Below are positions 9,656-20,935 of a DNA stretch of 64,000 nt, piece after piece. Below the pieces are notes generated by a model, which saw only the letters and a list, made by a program, of their open reading frames with translations, ran no database searches and had not been told where the DNA came from. The stretch comes from Siphonodentalium dalli. Its lineage: Eukaryota > Mollusca > Scaphopoda > Gadilida > Siphonodentaliidae. The position numbers and the translations under genes are program-made. The DNA is taken from the NCBI GenBank assembly GCA_032622095.1, contig CP136062.1, positions 224,334,578 through 224,398,577 on the forward strand, read 5' to 3'. The stretch's first letter is position 1; the number at the start of each line of letters is the position of its first letter.

Positions 9656-9987
9656 TATGAATGTCAACAGGTTTTAAGATAGATAAAATGGCTAAAACTA
9701 ATTAGTTATATTAATTTGTTCACATGATACCAGGTGGTGTACAAAATAAAATCAGGATGCTAAAAATAAATTTGTAAATTAATAGGGCACATGAAGGATA
9801 AGGGGATTTTAAGGTGAGGGACCCAATTTAGAGCAGACAATTTGTTCCCCATTCAGATGACAAGGAATTTGTGGTAGAGAGCAAAACCCCGGAGTGGTTT
9901 AACAGAATTTTGAAACAAATTTGAATGCACAATCGAAAAGGTGTTAAAAAGTTTAAAGAGATGAAATTTAGAAAGCATATAAGACTG
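9656..9987. other. intron sequence, nothing recognised
   Basis: This is AT-rich intronic sequence between a minisatellite and a MITE. No ORF, RNA gene or repeat is recognised. Confidence 0.4.
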
Positions 9988-10440
9988 TTAACCCTTTACC
10001 CAACAAAACGGCCAAAAATGCCCAAATAAAGCTTCAACAGCCTAAAATATCGTCGGTCTGTCTCAATAACACCATAAAAGTATGGATATCATTCGAACCG
10101 GTTCATTGACCACATTATGATGGCTACAGTTATGCCCTGTGCCAATGCATTCTCTTATATATGCGAGTCGACCATGTGTCGCCTCGCATATATAAGAGAA
10201 TGCATTGTCCTAAAAAAAAAAAAATTAACATTTTTTCTTACATTCTTTAACAATTTTATAATTTTTTCTTACATTTTTTAACAATTTTTATAATATTTTT
10301 CTACATTCTTTGACAATTTTATCATTTTTAATATGTGTTAAGCCAATGCATTCTCTTATATATGCGAGGCGACCTATGGTCGATTCGCATATATAAGAGA
10401 ATGCATTGGCACAGGGCCGTTCTGTTGGGTAAAGGGTTAA
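9988..10440 (-). mobile_element. TTAA MITE with twin palindromes, copy 5 (inverted)
   Basis: It is a complete copy in the opposite orientation to copies 1-4: the unique part lies at left and the palindrome pair at right. TTAA flanks and CCCTTTACCC termini are intact. It ends about 90 bp upstream of the CTLD-2 first-half exon. Confidence 0.85.
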
Positions 10441-10531
10441 AAGCCAAAAGAACAGTGGAATCATCATCAGTTGCTCAGGTGTGACCTGAGTCAATATCAT
10501 GAGTCCTATAATTGTATCCATTTCTTTTTAG

Positions 10532-10715
10532 CCAATCATACTGGACCATGTCTGCATCCTGGTGCTAAATACTATGCCCCACTGCGCAAATGTTATTGGT
10601 ATGTCACCAGAAATGGTACCAATTACGACCAAGCGAAAGAAGAATGCAACATAATGGAAGGCCACCTGGGTAACATCTACAGCCATGATGTACAGTTCTT
10701 TATATACTCTCAGCT
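10532..10715 (+). CDS. C-type lectin-like gene: CTLD-2 first-half exon
   Basis: The exon encodes the N-terminal half of the second CTLD. It has the long-form cysteine pair (PCLHPGAK...RKCYW), the helix DQAKEECN and EGHLGNIYS. The acceptor is CATTTCTTTTTAG and the donor CAGCTGTAAGT. Entry is phase 1, exit phase 2, identical to CTLD-1 and CTLD-3. The last 45 exonic bases and first 10 intronic bases form the unit of the minisatellite that starts at this exon end. Confidence 0.9.
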
Positions 10716-12650
10716 GTAAGTTAATTAACATCTACATCCACAATGTACAATACTTCATATACTCTCAGCTGTAAGTTAATTAACATCTACATCCACGATG
10801 TACAATACTTCATACACTCTCGGCTGTAAGTTAATTAACATCTACAGACACGATGTACAGTTCTTTATATACTCTCAGCTGTAAGTTAATTAACATCTAC
10901 ATCCACAATGTACAATACTTCATATACTCTCAGCTGTAAGTTAATTAACATCTACATCCACGATGTACAGTACTTCATATACTCTCGGCTGTAAGTTAAT
11001 TAACATCTACATCCACGATGTACAGTACTTCATACACTCTCGGCTGTAAGTTAATTAACATCTACAGACACGATGTACAGTTCTTTATATGCTCTCAGCT
11101 GTAAGTTAATTAACATCTACATCCACAATGTACAATACTTCATATACTCTCAGCTGTAAGTTAATTAACATCTACATCCACGATGTACAGTACTTCATAT
11201 ACTCTCGGCTGTAAGTTAATTAACATCTACAGACACGATGTACAGTACTTCATATACTCTCAGTTGTAAGTTAATTAACATTTACATCCACAATGTACAG
11301 TACTTCATACACTCTCAGCTGTAAGTTAATTAACATCTACATCCACGATGTACAGTACTTCATACACTCTCGGCTGTAAGTTAATTAACATCTACAGACA
11401 CGATGTACAGTACTTCATACACTCTCGGCTGTAAGTTAATTAACATCTACAGACACGATGTACAGTACTTCATATACTCTCAGCTGTAAGTTAATTAACA
11501 TCTACAGACACGATGTACAGTACTTCATATACTCTCAGCTGTAAGTTAATTAACATCTACAGACACGATGTACAGTACTTCATATACTCTCAGCTGTAAG
11601 TTAATTAACATCTACAGACACGATGTACAGTACTTCTTATACTCTCAGCTGTAAGTTAATTAACATCTACAGACACGATGTACAGTACTTCATATACTCT
11701 CAGCTGTAAGTTAATTAACATCTACAGTCACGATGTACAGTACTTCATATACTCTCAGCTGTAAGTTAATTAACATCTACAGCCACGATGTACAATACTT
11801 CATATACTCTCGGCTGTAAGTTACTAGTAATTAACATCTACAGACATGATGTCCAGTACTTCTTATACTCTCAGCTGTAAGTTAATTAACATCTACAGAC
11901 ACGATGTACAGTACTTCATATACTCTCAGCTGTAAGTTAATTAACATCTACAGACACGATGTACAGTACTTCATATACTCTCGGCTGTAAGTTAATTAAC
12001 ATCTACAGACACGATGTACAGTACTTCATATACTCTCAGCTGTAAGTTAATTAACATCTACAGACACGATGTACAGTACTTCATATACTCTCAGCTGTAA
12101 GTTAATTAACATCTACAGACACGATGTACAGTACTTCATATACTCTCAGCTGTAAGTTAATTAACATCTACAGACACGATGTACAGTACTTCTTATACTC
12201 TCAGCTGTAAGTTAATTAACATCTACAGACACGATGTACAGTACTTCATATACTCTCAGCTGTAAGTTAATTAACATCTACAGACACGATGTACAGTACT
12301 TCATATACTCTCAGCTGTAAGTTACTAGTAATTAACATCTACAGACACGATGTACAGTACTTCATATACTCTCGGCTGTAAGTTAATTAACATCTACAGC
12401 CACGATGTACAGTACTTCATATACTCTCAGCTGTAAGTTAATTAACATCTACAGCCACGATGTACAGTACTTCATATACTCTCAGCTGTAAGTTAATTAA
12501 CATCTACAGACACGATGTACAGTACATCATATACTCTCAGCTGTAAGTTAATTAACATCTACAGCCACGATGTACAGTACTTCATATACCCTCAGGTGTA
12601 AGTTAATTAACATCTACAGCCACGATGTAGAGTACTTCATATACCCGCAG
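10671..12650 (+). repeat. 55-bp minisatellite made of exon end plus splice donor, ~35 copies
   Basis: The unit comprises 45 bp matching the 3' end of the CTLD-2 first-half exon (TAACATCTACAGMCACGATG...CTCAGCT) and 10 bp of intron (GTAAGTTAAT). About 35 GTAAGTTA donors occur at 55-bp spacing; a few units carry a 4-bp ACTAG-type insertion. The first unit is part of the functional exon; later copies vary at a few sites (AGACACG, ATCCACR). Reading through any donor in the exon frame gives CTG TAA, a stop. Confidence 0.95.
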
Positions 12651-12651
12651 C

Positions 12652-12893
12652 TCAAGTCCTGTAAACATTTCAGAGTGACGGCAGCTTCAGTACCATAAAT
12701 ATTTCAGAGTGACGGCAGCTCGAGTACCATAAACAATTCAGAACGACGGCAGCTTGAGTACCATAAACATTTCAGAGTGACGGCAGCTCGAGTACCATAA
12801 ACATTTCAGAGTGACGGCAGCTTCAGTACCATAAATATTTCAGAGTGACGGCAGCTCGAGTACCATAAACAATTCAGAGTGACGGCATCTCAA
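12652..12893 (+). repeat. 34-bp minisatellite, CATTTCAGAGTGACGGCAGC units
   Basis: About seven units of TACCATAAACATTTCAGAG followed by TGACGGCAGCTCGAG lie directly after the 55-bp array. The junction CAGCTCAAGTCCTGTAAACATT suggests it arose at the edge of that array. Each unit also contains a TTTCAG that resembles a splice acceptor. Confidence 0.85.
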
Positions 12894-13485
12894 GATTTTC
12901 TTCTCTTGATCTACATTTGCAATTTTTATATGACCGCGCTGACAAAAATTGAACCGGCACTCAAATTTATTGATAAATATAAGAAACGAAACGGTATTTT
13001 TAGCAATATATCAACAAATTTATTCGGAAATCTTCCACGTAGGTAAGTTTTAAGTTACCTCTTTCCAAATTATATGCACATAATTTTGGGGTTCGAACGA
13101 GTCATGCCCATTTAATTTTCGAGTCACTGAGTATTATTATATAGTGAATTGATATACGGTTTTAATAACAATCTATGACATAAAATATGATTAAAATACT
13201 ATAATTCTTCACCATTTGGAACGTCTGTGTCTCAGAAGGTGCCCATATAGTAATAGAAAATAGCTGAAATTATAGAAACATATCCCCTGTCTCGCTCCCA
13301 TAATGCAACAGAATTCAAACTAAGATAATTATAGAGTTATTCCCCTTCCATTGAAAATAATAAACTTCTAGTACAATCCAGATGAAACTTAACCACAAAA
13401 AAAAAACACGTCAACAAAAACAACATGTTCACAGGTTATTACACCAGATAAGTTTATAATACAATGTTTTGGAACTTCCTCTTTC
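12894..13485. other. intron sequence, nothing recognised
   Basis: No ORF, repeat or RNA gene is seen in this AT-rich part of the CTLD-2 intradomain intron. Confidence 0.4.
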
Positions 13486-13777
13486 AAATGGTATATATTA
13501 TGGCATATATTTTATATAATGTGATCAAGGGGTTCATGGTATATATTATGGCATATATTTTATATAATGTAATCTGGGGGTTCATGGTATATATTATGGC
13601 ATATATTTTATATAATGTAATCTGGGGGTTCATGGTATATATTATGGCATATATTTTATATAATGTAATCTGGGGGTTCATGGTATATATTATGGCATAT
13701 ATTTTATATAATGTAATCTGGGGGTTCATGGTATATATTATGGCATATATTTTATATAATGTAATCTGGGGGTTCAA
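13486..13777 (+). repeat. 48-bp minisatellite, six copies
   Basis: The unit is ATGGTATATATTATGGCATA followed by TATTTTATATAATGTAATCTGGGGGTTC. Copies are nearly identical. Since 48 is a multiple of three, frames stay open on both strands (about 112 codons forward, 97 reverse); this is a by-product of the repeat, not evidence for a gene. Confidence 0.9.
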
Positions 13778-13837
13778 AAAATTAAGTGGGCCTTTAAGTT
13801 GAGATGCAGTTGCATTCTTAAGAAAGCTGATCTATTA

Positions 13838-14375
13838 CAGTCACAGTGGGCTAGCATCACCAAATTATCCTCTGGTGACCTCATTCTGCTTAGGCTTCAT
13901 CTTCTGGGAAGTATCTATCGTCTCAATTTAACATTGTTTATAGTTACTTTTTCCCTAAATTCAATTTCTATACCCCCTAATTTTCAGAAGATAAAATGCA
14001 TAATCGAGGTGACTAATGGGTGAACATCACCAACTTCAACTGGGGAACTTCAATCTGATCCTAGGTCTCCCATAGTGTTTGAGACCAGAGCAGAATGAGG
14101 TCCCCAATTGGGTGAACTTAGTGAAGCTACAGTAATGCCCTAAGTAATCGACCTCTTAACCAAAGCAGAATTATGGGTAACTCATCGGAAAGCTCTCGCC
14201 GAGAGCTTTCCAATGAATGGCAACAAGCCATATTTCCGACTAAATCCTGAAAAGTTACCCATAATTCTGCTTTGGTTAAGAGGTCGATTACTTAGGGCAT
14301 TACTGTATATAGCCTGCCGTCCGGGATAGTGTCACTAACTTCACTCGCTGGGATCTCATTCTACAAATGTCAGAC
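13838..14375. mobile_element. GAATGAGGTCCCC palindromic element, copy c (interrupted)
   Basis: The left palindrome is truncated; the central part (AAGTATCT...CCTAATTTTCAGAAGATAAAATGC) and the right palindrome are recognisable. A mariner-like MITE at 14130-14305 splits it in the right palindrome. The right terminus leads into the 15-bp minisatellite, whose unit resembles the terminal repeat sequence itself. Confidence 0.65.
14130..14305. mobile_element. mariner-like MITE, TA target, copy 2
   Basis: The ends are CAGTAATGCCCTAAGTAATC and its inverse, flanked by TA duplications. The host element reads GTGAAGCTA | CAGT...ACTG | TATAGCCTGC, so the insertion site is visible. It has long inverted repeats with CGAGAGCTTTCC at the centre. 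Confidence 0.85.
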
Positions 14376-14552
14376 ACATTATATTCAGACACATTATATT
14401 CAGACACATTATATTCAGACACATTATATTCAGACACATTATATTCAGACACATTATATTCAGACACATTATATTCAGACACATTATATTCAGACACATT
14501 ATATTCAGACACATTATATTCAGACACATTATATTCAGACACATTATATTCA
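14369..14552 (+). repeat. 15-bp minisatellite CAGACACATTATATT, ~12 copies
   Basis: These are perfect or near-perfect 15-bp units. The preceding sequence CTACAAATGTCAGACACATTAT is the end of a GAATGAGGTCCCC-family element; the copy at 17365-17760 ends AACAGACACACTATTTGCAGG. The array therefore probably expanded from the terminal inverted repeat. The multiple-of-three length leaves all frames open, which is not coding evidence. Confidence 0.9.
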
Positions 14553-15046
14553 GGTTTAAAACAAAAACTTGTACTTATTCTGTGCTCTAACTTTCCAGTG
14601 AATTCACCAGCATGAAGATGTAGCTATATTTATGAGTGATTGAAGTTTTGAATACTTTTTGATTGTTTATTTGCAAAGCCAACATTTAAGTTGGAACATA
14701 GCCAAAACATATATATACATATATACACAGAAACAGTTTATACAAACAATTTATACGTTAACAATTATCATATTTTCGTAACAAATCCACCATAATACAA
14801 TAACTGTACACAGCACTTATACATAAGATTCATTAACAATTACCTTGCATAAGTATGCAATTCCCAATTTATGGATGTGTCGCATTACACACACACATAT
14901 ATATATATACACATACAAACATACATGTGTATATATTTCATCTGTGTATATAATATTATATTTATCATGGGTATCGATGCTGAATAAAATTTCGCCATCT
15001 CTGCACCATGTTAACTCATTCATTACTAAATGGATTCTCCCATCAT
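14553..15046. other. intron sequence with microsatellites and a nested MITE fragment
   Basis: It is mostly AT-rich with (CA)n and (TA)n tracts near 14885-14945. At 15011-15046 the bases TTAACTCATTCATTACTAAA and TGGATTCTCCCATCATTTAA match the end of the TTAA family at 47674-47998, interrupted here by MITE copy 6. No gene is seen. Confidence 0.5.
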
Positions 15047-15436
15047 TTAAGCCTTTACCCAACAAACCGGCCAGAACCGGCCAAATAAAGCTTCAACAGC
15101 CTAAAATATCTTCGGTCTGTCTCAATAGAACCATACAAATATGGATATCATTGGAACCGGCTCCTTGACCACATTGTGATAGTTACAGTTATACCCTGTG
15201 CCAATGCATTCTCTTATATATGCGAGTCGACCATAGGTTGCCTCGCATATATAAGAGAATGCATTGGCCTAAAAAAAATCTTTTTTTACCATTTTTTCTT
15301 ACAATCTTTAACAATTTTCAAATTTTTAATGTGTTAAGCCAATGCATTCTCTTATATATGCGAGGCGACCTATGGTCGACTCACATATATAAGAGAATGC
15401 ATTGGCACAGGGCCCTTCTGTTGGGTAAAGGGTTAA
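15047..15436 (-). mobile_element. TTAA MITE with twin palindromes, copy 6 (inverted)
   Basis: Both palindromes are present. The left terminus is altered to TTAAGCCTTTACCC; the right terminus is intact. It inserted into an older TTAA-family element (matching bases at 15011-15046). Confidence 0.8.
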
Positions 15437-16648
15437 CAAAAGTATAGATTGGAATGGTCTACTATTCATCCCTGGGGATGTTCAGAAAATATAAGTCGAT
15501 GGCAGACAGACGAACAGATCATACAATCACAGAAGGTTTCTATTCATTGGTGGGAAATGTCCAGATAATAATTTCAACAAACGGCCGGTTTCCTAAGGGA
15601 AGAATTATTGCTGTTAGTTTTATAACGATAAATCCGTTCCATATTATGGAGTAAATATTAACAATTATTCATAGTTCAGACGTTGTATTTTCTCAAATGG
15701 CATAAACAATGTCATTGGATATTTCTGATATTAGTTGAATATCTGATTTACAGAGTTGGTCCCCAGAAGGTGAATTTAGTGATACTACCCCGCACAGGGG
15801 GCTAGCATCACTGCTCGTCATTTGATCGTCTGTCTGTCTGTCTGGGCATGCGTAGACACTTTACACATGGTGTGATAATCCAAACATTTCCATCCGATGA
15901 AACCAAATTTTGAACATGAATATCTCAGCCCAAAATACAGATAAAGTGTTTTTTATGGAGTTATGGCCCTTTTTCGAAAAATATTTAAAATATTTATAAA
16001 AAAAAATATATATTTTTTTTTTTTTAGATTGAATTCCTTGCTCAATTTAACAAAAATAGATATAAAACAAAATTTTTAACTTTAATAATAATAAAAAATT
16101 ATTTCATGAAATTACTGAGACTCATTGAAACATTTTCTCGGGAACCACCATCCTGATTAATCTGACAGATGGTCTGAAGAGGCCTTGGATGGTAGGTATT
16201 CATATTGTTAAAATGTGACTGACCTGTCAAAAAGAGCAAGAGCTGGTGTCACACTTTCCATATGACCCTCCCACCTTCTTGCAACTTCATAAATAAAACT
16301 GCTTGCACTTATTCACTCAGATCAAGAAATGATGTTGCTCGTTGGTAACACCTATATATGACAAAACATTTCTGAATTTGGGACATATATATGATTGACA
16401 GGCTCTATAGTTTATATGTTATATTAACCCTTCTCTTTTTACCCATAAATTCCAATAACTTGTGTTATTATGTACATGTGTCTATAGTACTTTAGTACAT
16501 AACAGTTTACTTTGTAATTCAACATCAAAACTTTAGATTAAACAATGATTCGAATCATAGCCATTTACTATCGCCTATGGACAGGTTAAACATCTGCCAA
16601 TCATCATCGGCCTCTCGTTATTCAATGAAATAAGCATATAATATGCCT
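15437..16648. other. intron sequence with fragments of dispersed repeats
   Basis: No gene is seen. 15750-15815 is half of a GAATGAGGTCCCC palindrome. 15820-15975 (CGTCTGTCTGTCTG..., AGCCCAAAATACAG..., GAGTTATGGCCCTT) resembles 57478-57680, a dispersed repeat. The rest is AT-rich. Confidence 0.45.
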
Positions 16649-17038
16649 TTAACCCTTTAACCAACAAACCGGCCAAAACCGGCCAAATAAAGCTTCAACA
16701 GCCTAAAATATCTTCGGTCTGTCTCAATAGAACCATACAAATATGGATATCATTGGAACCTGCTCCTTGACCACATTGTGATAGTTACAGTTATGCCCTG
16801 TGCCAATGCATTCTCTTATATATGCGAGTCGACCATAGGTCGCCTCGCATATATAAGAGAATGCATTGGCCTTTTTTTAAACACTTTTTACCATTTTTTC
16901 TTACATTCTTTAACAATTTTATAATTTTTAATGTGTTAAGCCAATGCATTCTCTTATATATGCGAGGCGACCTATGGTCGACTCGCATATATAAGAGAAT
17001 GCATTGGCACAGGGCAGTTCTGTTGGGTAAAGGGTTAA
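16649..17038 (-). mobile_element. TTAA MITE with twin palindromes, copy 7 (inverted)
   Basis: It is a complete copy with TTAA flanks. It ends only 34 bp before the first base of the CTLD-2 second-half exon, so the branch point and polypyrimidine tract must lie in the short remaining strip or in the MITE itself. Confidence 0.85.
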
Positions 17039-17072
17039 GAGTTCATAAATTAGAACAATGGTTATTATCCAG

Positions 17073-17344
17073 ATTTGATGGTGAATGTCAGAAATATGAC
17101 GATGTCTGGACTGGAATGAGAGATATGTATCTAAATGGACTTTATCCGATTGATCCGAGTCTGAATAGCAGCACGTTTACCACGCATGATGGACATCCTC
17201 TGAACTACACAAACTGGGATTCAAGTTATCCTAAAGATAATCCTCTTTGGGAGTGTGTACAGCTGGATTCTAACTGTGAATGGGAAAACGCTCCATGCTA
17301 TGATCGACTTGACGCGGTTGGAGGGATTCTGTGTGAGGCCCAAG
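17073..17344 (+). CDS. C-type lectin-like gene: CTLD-2 second-half exon
   Basis: The exon encodes the C-terminal half of CTLD-2: DVWTGMRD core, NYTNWDSSYP, inner cysteines (WECVQL...APCYDR) plus one extra cysteine (SNCEWEN), and terminal GILCE. The acceptor is GTTATTATCCAG and the donor GTAGGG. Phase 2 entry and phase 1 exit fit the exon at 10532, giving a 152-residue domain, longer than its neighbours because of a loop after the core. The EPN/QPD tripeptide is not present. The frame is open upstream into a MITE, but that part has no acceptor and is not coding. Confidence 0.9.
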
Positions 17345-17364
17345 GTAGGGTATTCAATTAAATT

Positions 17365-17760
17365 CAAGTCTGCATAATATTGTCTGTCATTTCCAGAATG
17401 ATGTCCCCAGAGGGTGAATTTAGTGATGCTATCCCGCAATCTCTGGGGACCTCATTCTGCTTAGGCCTTATTTTCTAGGAAGTATCTTTAGTCTCAAATA
17501 AACATTGTTTTAGTTACTTTTTCCCTCCCTTTTTGCAGAAGATAAAATGCATAATCAAGGTGACTAATGGGTGAACATCACCAGCTTCAATTGGGGAACT
17601 TCAATCTCATCCTAGGTCTCCCATAGCAGTTGAGGCCTGAGCAGAATCATGTTCCCAGAGGGTGAATTTGGTGATGCTAGCCCACAGTGTGTGATATCGT
17701 CACTAAATTCACTCTCGGGAACTCATTCTGCAAATAACAGACACACTATTTGCAGGCTTG
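17365..17760. mobile_element. GAATGAGGTCCCC palindromic element, copy d
   Basis: The termini are CAAGTCTGCATAAT... and ...ATTTGCAGGCTTG. Flanks ATTAAATT and ATTCAATT form an 8-bp target duplication with one mismatch, which would fit a hAT-type transposase. The left inner palindrome has lost its centre. The element starts 20 bp after the exon end at 17344. Confidence 0.7.
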
Positions 17761-17981
17761 ATTCAATTTGTTTATCAGATAAATAGACAAGAACATAAAA
17801 CACATCTTAATCGAGAATCTTTTATCGAATGAGTTGTGGAAGGCGCAAGGATATTTGTATTTATGTGCTGTCCGCAAAGAGTTCGATAAAAAGATTTGAG
17901 ATTTAATATATGAGGCAAGTTTTGTTCTGTATTTATTCTACACCATTGTGTCAGACAAGTTCAATCCATGACTCACCTTCA

Positions 17982-20331
17982 TTAACCCTTTACCCAACAG
18001 AAGGGCCCTGTGCCAATGCATTCTCTTCTATATGCGAGTCGACCATAGGTCGCCTCGCATATATAAGAGAATGCATTGGCTTAACACATTAAAAATTATA
18101 AAATTGTTAAAGGATTTATTCTCTCAAAAAAATATTTTTTTTATCGTCATCATACTATTAATATATGTCTAACAGACCCATTTCGCCAAGAAAATTAAAA
18201 ATCGAGCAGATAGTATTTATATTATTATGATATTAAAAAAATCGCGGAAATATCCGAAGTCAGTGAAGTGAGTGCGATCACATGACCACAACGCGGTCAC
18301 ATGACCGATCATCTGCAGCGACGCTTACCGATGACAGCGGTGGGTGGAGCTTGAAATAATTCCGCCAATCGCGTAACGAGTTGATAAATTACGCTGGATA
18401 ATTACCTAAGCATTTACGATAAATAGCGATCACGGAATAAACTGTTTGAATGTGCTGAATTATGAACTGGCTTTGCTAGAATGTGGATTATATAACGAAT
18501 AATGATGGCTAAAATGCACTTTGATGCGATAAAAGTTATTTGAAATGAGTTTAATTTAAGCAGAAATGCAATGATCGAGCGGAATTTCGTGCGAAACTAA
18601 TTTAACTGTTTCTGAAAGAATACAAATTAGACCATATACCGGTACTTCATTCTTCGTTGTACATGTATGGTACCAATTTCGGAAGCTAGTTTACACATTA
18701 GTTTCATCCCGTTGTGGGCTATATGCGTACAATTAAATATAAATGGGTGTGATTAAAAAGGTGGTAGTTATTGTACTAGTACATGTATCATGATGGCTTA
18801 AATTCGTCAAAATAATGTTCCTGTCTGTTTCTTCACACGAAACATTTTGTGTTGAGAAGTGCACGACTGTGAACAGCTTGCTAAAATAATTCCAGTCAAG
18901 ATCGATAAGTGAGTAAACAAAATAATTCACTCGAATACACAACAGACTGTTGAAACTACAATAATTATTAGTTAGGCTGCAGTTTGGCATAACAACATTT
19001 TTTTAAATTGAAGGCTAGTCTGGCATTGTTTTATTTTACGTTTTGGTGGCACATATTGACTTTCTAGAGAGGATTTTTTTTAATTGTTAGCATAGAAAAA
19101 CTCCAATAATTGCCTCTAATAAAGAGCGTCCATGTTTCCGTCGTGGTGTAGACAATAAAGAGCGTTCTCAATTTTGAATGTGCTCTATTTCGATATGTCA
19201 TGGGTGATTTTGTATGTGGTATTGTGACAATTAAATATAAAGAGCGTCCATGTTTCCGTCTCCCAAAAGCGGTAGACAATAAAGAGCATTCTAAATTACG
19301 CACTGTGTTGTCTTTTTGGAGGTACTAAATAATGGATCGCTAGCCCGCCCACAACTGAACAAACTACATCTACTAGCCAGCTTGGAATATGTGAAGATGT
19401 CAGATACTCGGGATATTTATATCGAAAGTAAAACAACAAACAAACACAAAACAAAGGCGCATAAATAGAGTTAACATTATTCAGCCCAGTGTTTATATAA
19501 ATTTGGGCGCTTCTTATATATGTATGACCAGAGAGATAATGTTCGAATTCTTTCTATTCACTTTGTGGCATTTTAGAGTGCAAACAAGTTCGCGACTGAC
19601 ACTGATGATTAGTCACTGAGTGATTAAAAATCACTGAGTGAATACGCGAGACAATCAAAGCACTAATTACTGCCATCTATTTACCAAAACAGACACGTGC
19701 CGGCATGTTAATTATTAATGGCTACAAAAACAACAACCATTCTAGGGGCTATTAACAGCCAACGCGTAACGTAATCTATACACCACACGCGCACATACGA
19801 CTCCGCATTTTAGTATCGGCTGACTTACGATTACGCCCTCGTAGTCTGCATAATAAACTCCGGCTCCGAATCTGTGTTTTTAATTCGCTCCCCACAAGTA
19901 CGTCACTCGTAGTTTAGTCACGGAAATCTCCGAATACCGGTGGTGGTATTATTTATTTATTTTACGGGTTATTTATTATGCGATCGGAATAGGACTTGGA
20001 TCATTTTAATCACAACAGGTAGGGCTTTCCGATTGCGTTTTGTAGTTTCTAGAGCGAATAATTCCTTTAAAGAATGTAAGAAAAAATGGTAAAAAGTGTT
20101 AAAAAAAGATTTTTTTTAGGCCAATGCATTCTCTTATATATGCGAGGCGACCTATGGTCGACTCGCATATATAAGAGAATGCATTGGCACAGGGCATAAC
20201 TGTAACCATCACAATGTGGTCAATGAGCCGGTTCCAATGATATCCATATTTGTATGGTTTTATTGAGACAGACCCAAGATAATTTAGGCTGTTGCAGCTT
20301 TTTTTGGCCGGTTTGTTGGGTAAAGGGTTAA
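17982..20331 (+). mobile_element. TTAA MITE with twin palindromes, copy 8 (split)
   Basis: The left part (17982-18110) holds the first palindrome, with one changed base (TCTTCTATATG). The right part (20067-20331) holds the linker end, second palindrome and right terminus. They are separated by a 1.96-kb insertion at a TTAA within the linker (uninterrupted copies read ATTGTTAAAGAATG there). Confidence 0.85.
18111..20066. mobile_element. 1956-bp TTAA-targeting DNA transposon without coding capacity
   Basis: The insert into MITE copy 8 has TTAA on both sides and short inverted termini: AGGATTTATTCTCTC at left and GAGCGAATAATTCCT at right (12 of 15 match as inverse). The interior holds a ~120-bp duplication of ATAAAGAGCGTCCATGTTTC (19111-19165, 19232-19300). 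The longest frames are under 90 codons and look random. It is probably a non-autonomous piggyBac-like element, but the AGG termini are not the usual CCC form. Confidence 0.7.
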
Positions 20332-20409
20332 TACGGTAGCTACCTTTATTGTCATTTAAGTCTGATGAATAACCAGTAATGATCGGGGCATCACCTCAAT
20401 ATTCCAGGA

Positions 20410-20935
20410 AAGTATTTTAGAATATTCTAGAATGGTATGTGGCACCATGAATAAACTAGAATATTCTAGAATGGTATATGGGACCATACATAAACTGGAA
20501 TATTCTAGAATGGTGTATGTCACCATGAATAAACTAGACTATTCTAGAATGGTATATGGCACCATACATAAACTGGAATATTCTAGAATGGTATATGGCA
20601 CCATAAATAAACTGGAATATGCTAGAATGGTATATGGCACCATAAATAAACTGGAATATTCTAGAATGGTATATGGCACCATGAATAAACTGGAATATTC
20701 TAGAATGGTATATGGCACCATGAATAAACTGGAATAATCTAGAATGGTATATGGCACCATGTATAAACTGGAATATTCTAGAATGGTTTGTGGATAAATA
20801 AACTGGAATATTCTAGAATGGTATATGGCACCATGAATAAACTGGATTATTCTAGAATGGTATATGGCACCATAAATAAACTAGAATATTCTAGAATGGT
20901 ATATGGCACCATGAATAAACTGGAATAAAATTTGA
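20410..20935 (+). repeat. 39-bp minisatellite, GGAATATTCTAGAATGGTATA units, ~13 copies
   Basis: The units read CTAGAATGGTATATGGCACC then ATGAATAAACTGGAATATT, with one short unit. A related block with two to three units and the same flank (GAATAGAATAAACAYGAACWTTG, and AAATATTCCAGATTATTCAA later) lies at 52080-52360, so the minisatellite is part of a dispersed element. Frames on both strands are open because 39 is a multiple of three. Confidence 0.9.

Noticed and set aside
10671-12650. CRISPR-like array of regular repeats
   Set aside because: There are no unique spacers; the whole 55-bp unit is repeated and matches an exon end in an animal genome.
13464-13802. Overlapping open frames on both strands with a six-fold repeated peptide
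   Set aside because: The 48-bp repeat length is a multiple of three; this alone keeps both strands open.
14300-14615. Four open frames with 5-residue repeats
   Set aside because: They are by-products of the 15-bp minisatellite.
16822-17072. N-terminal extension of the CTLD-2 second-half exon into the MITE
   Set aside because: The frame happens to be open, but the acceptor TTATTATCCAG at 17072 and phase 2 agreement with the other CTLDs place the exon start at 17073.
20432-20760. Repeated-peptide frames on both strands
   Set aside because: They are by-products of the 39-bp minisatellite.
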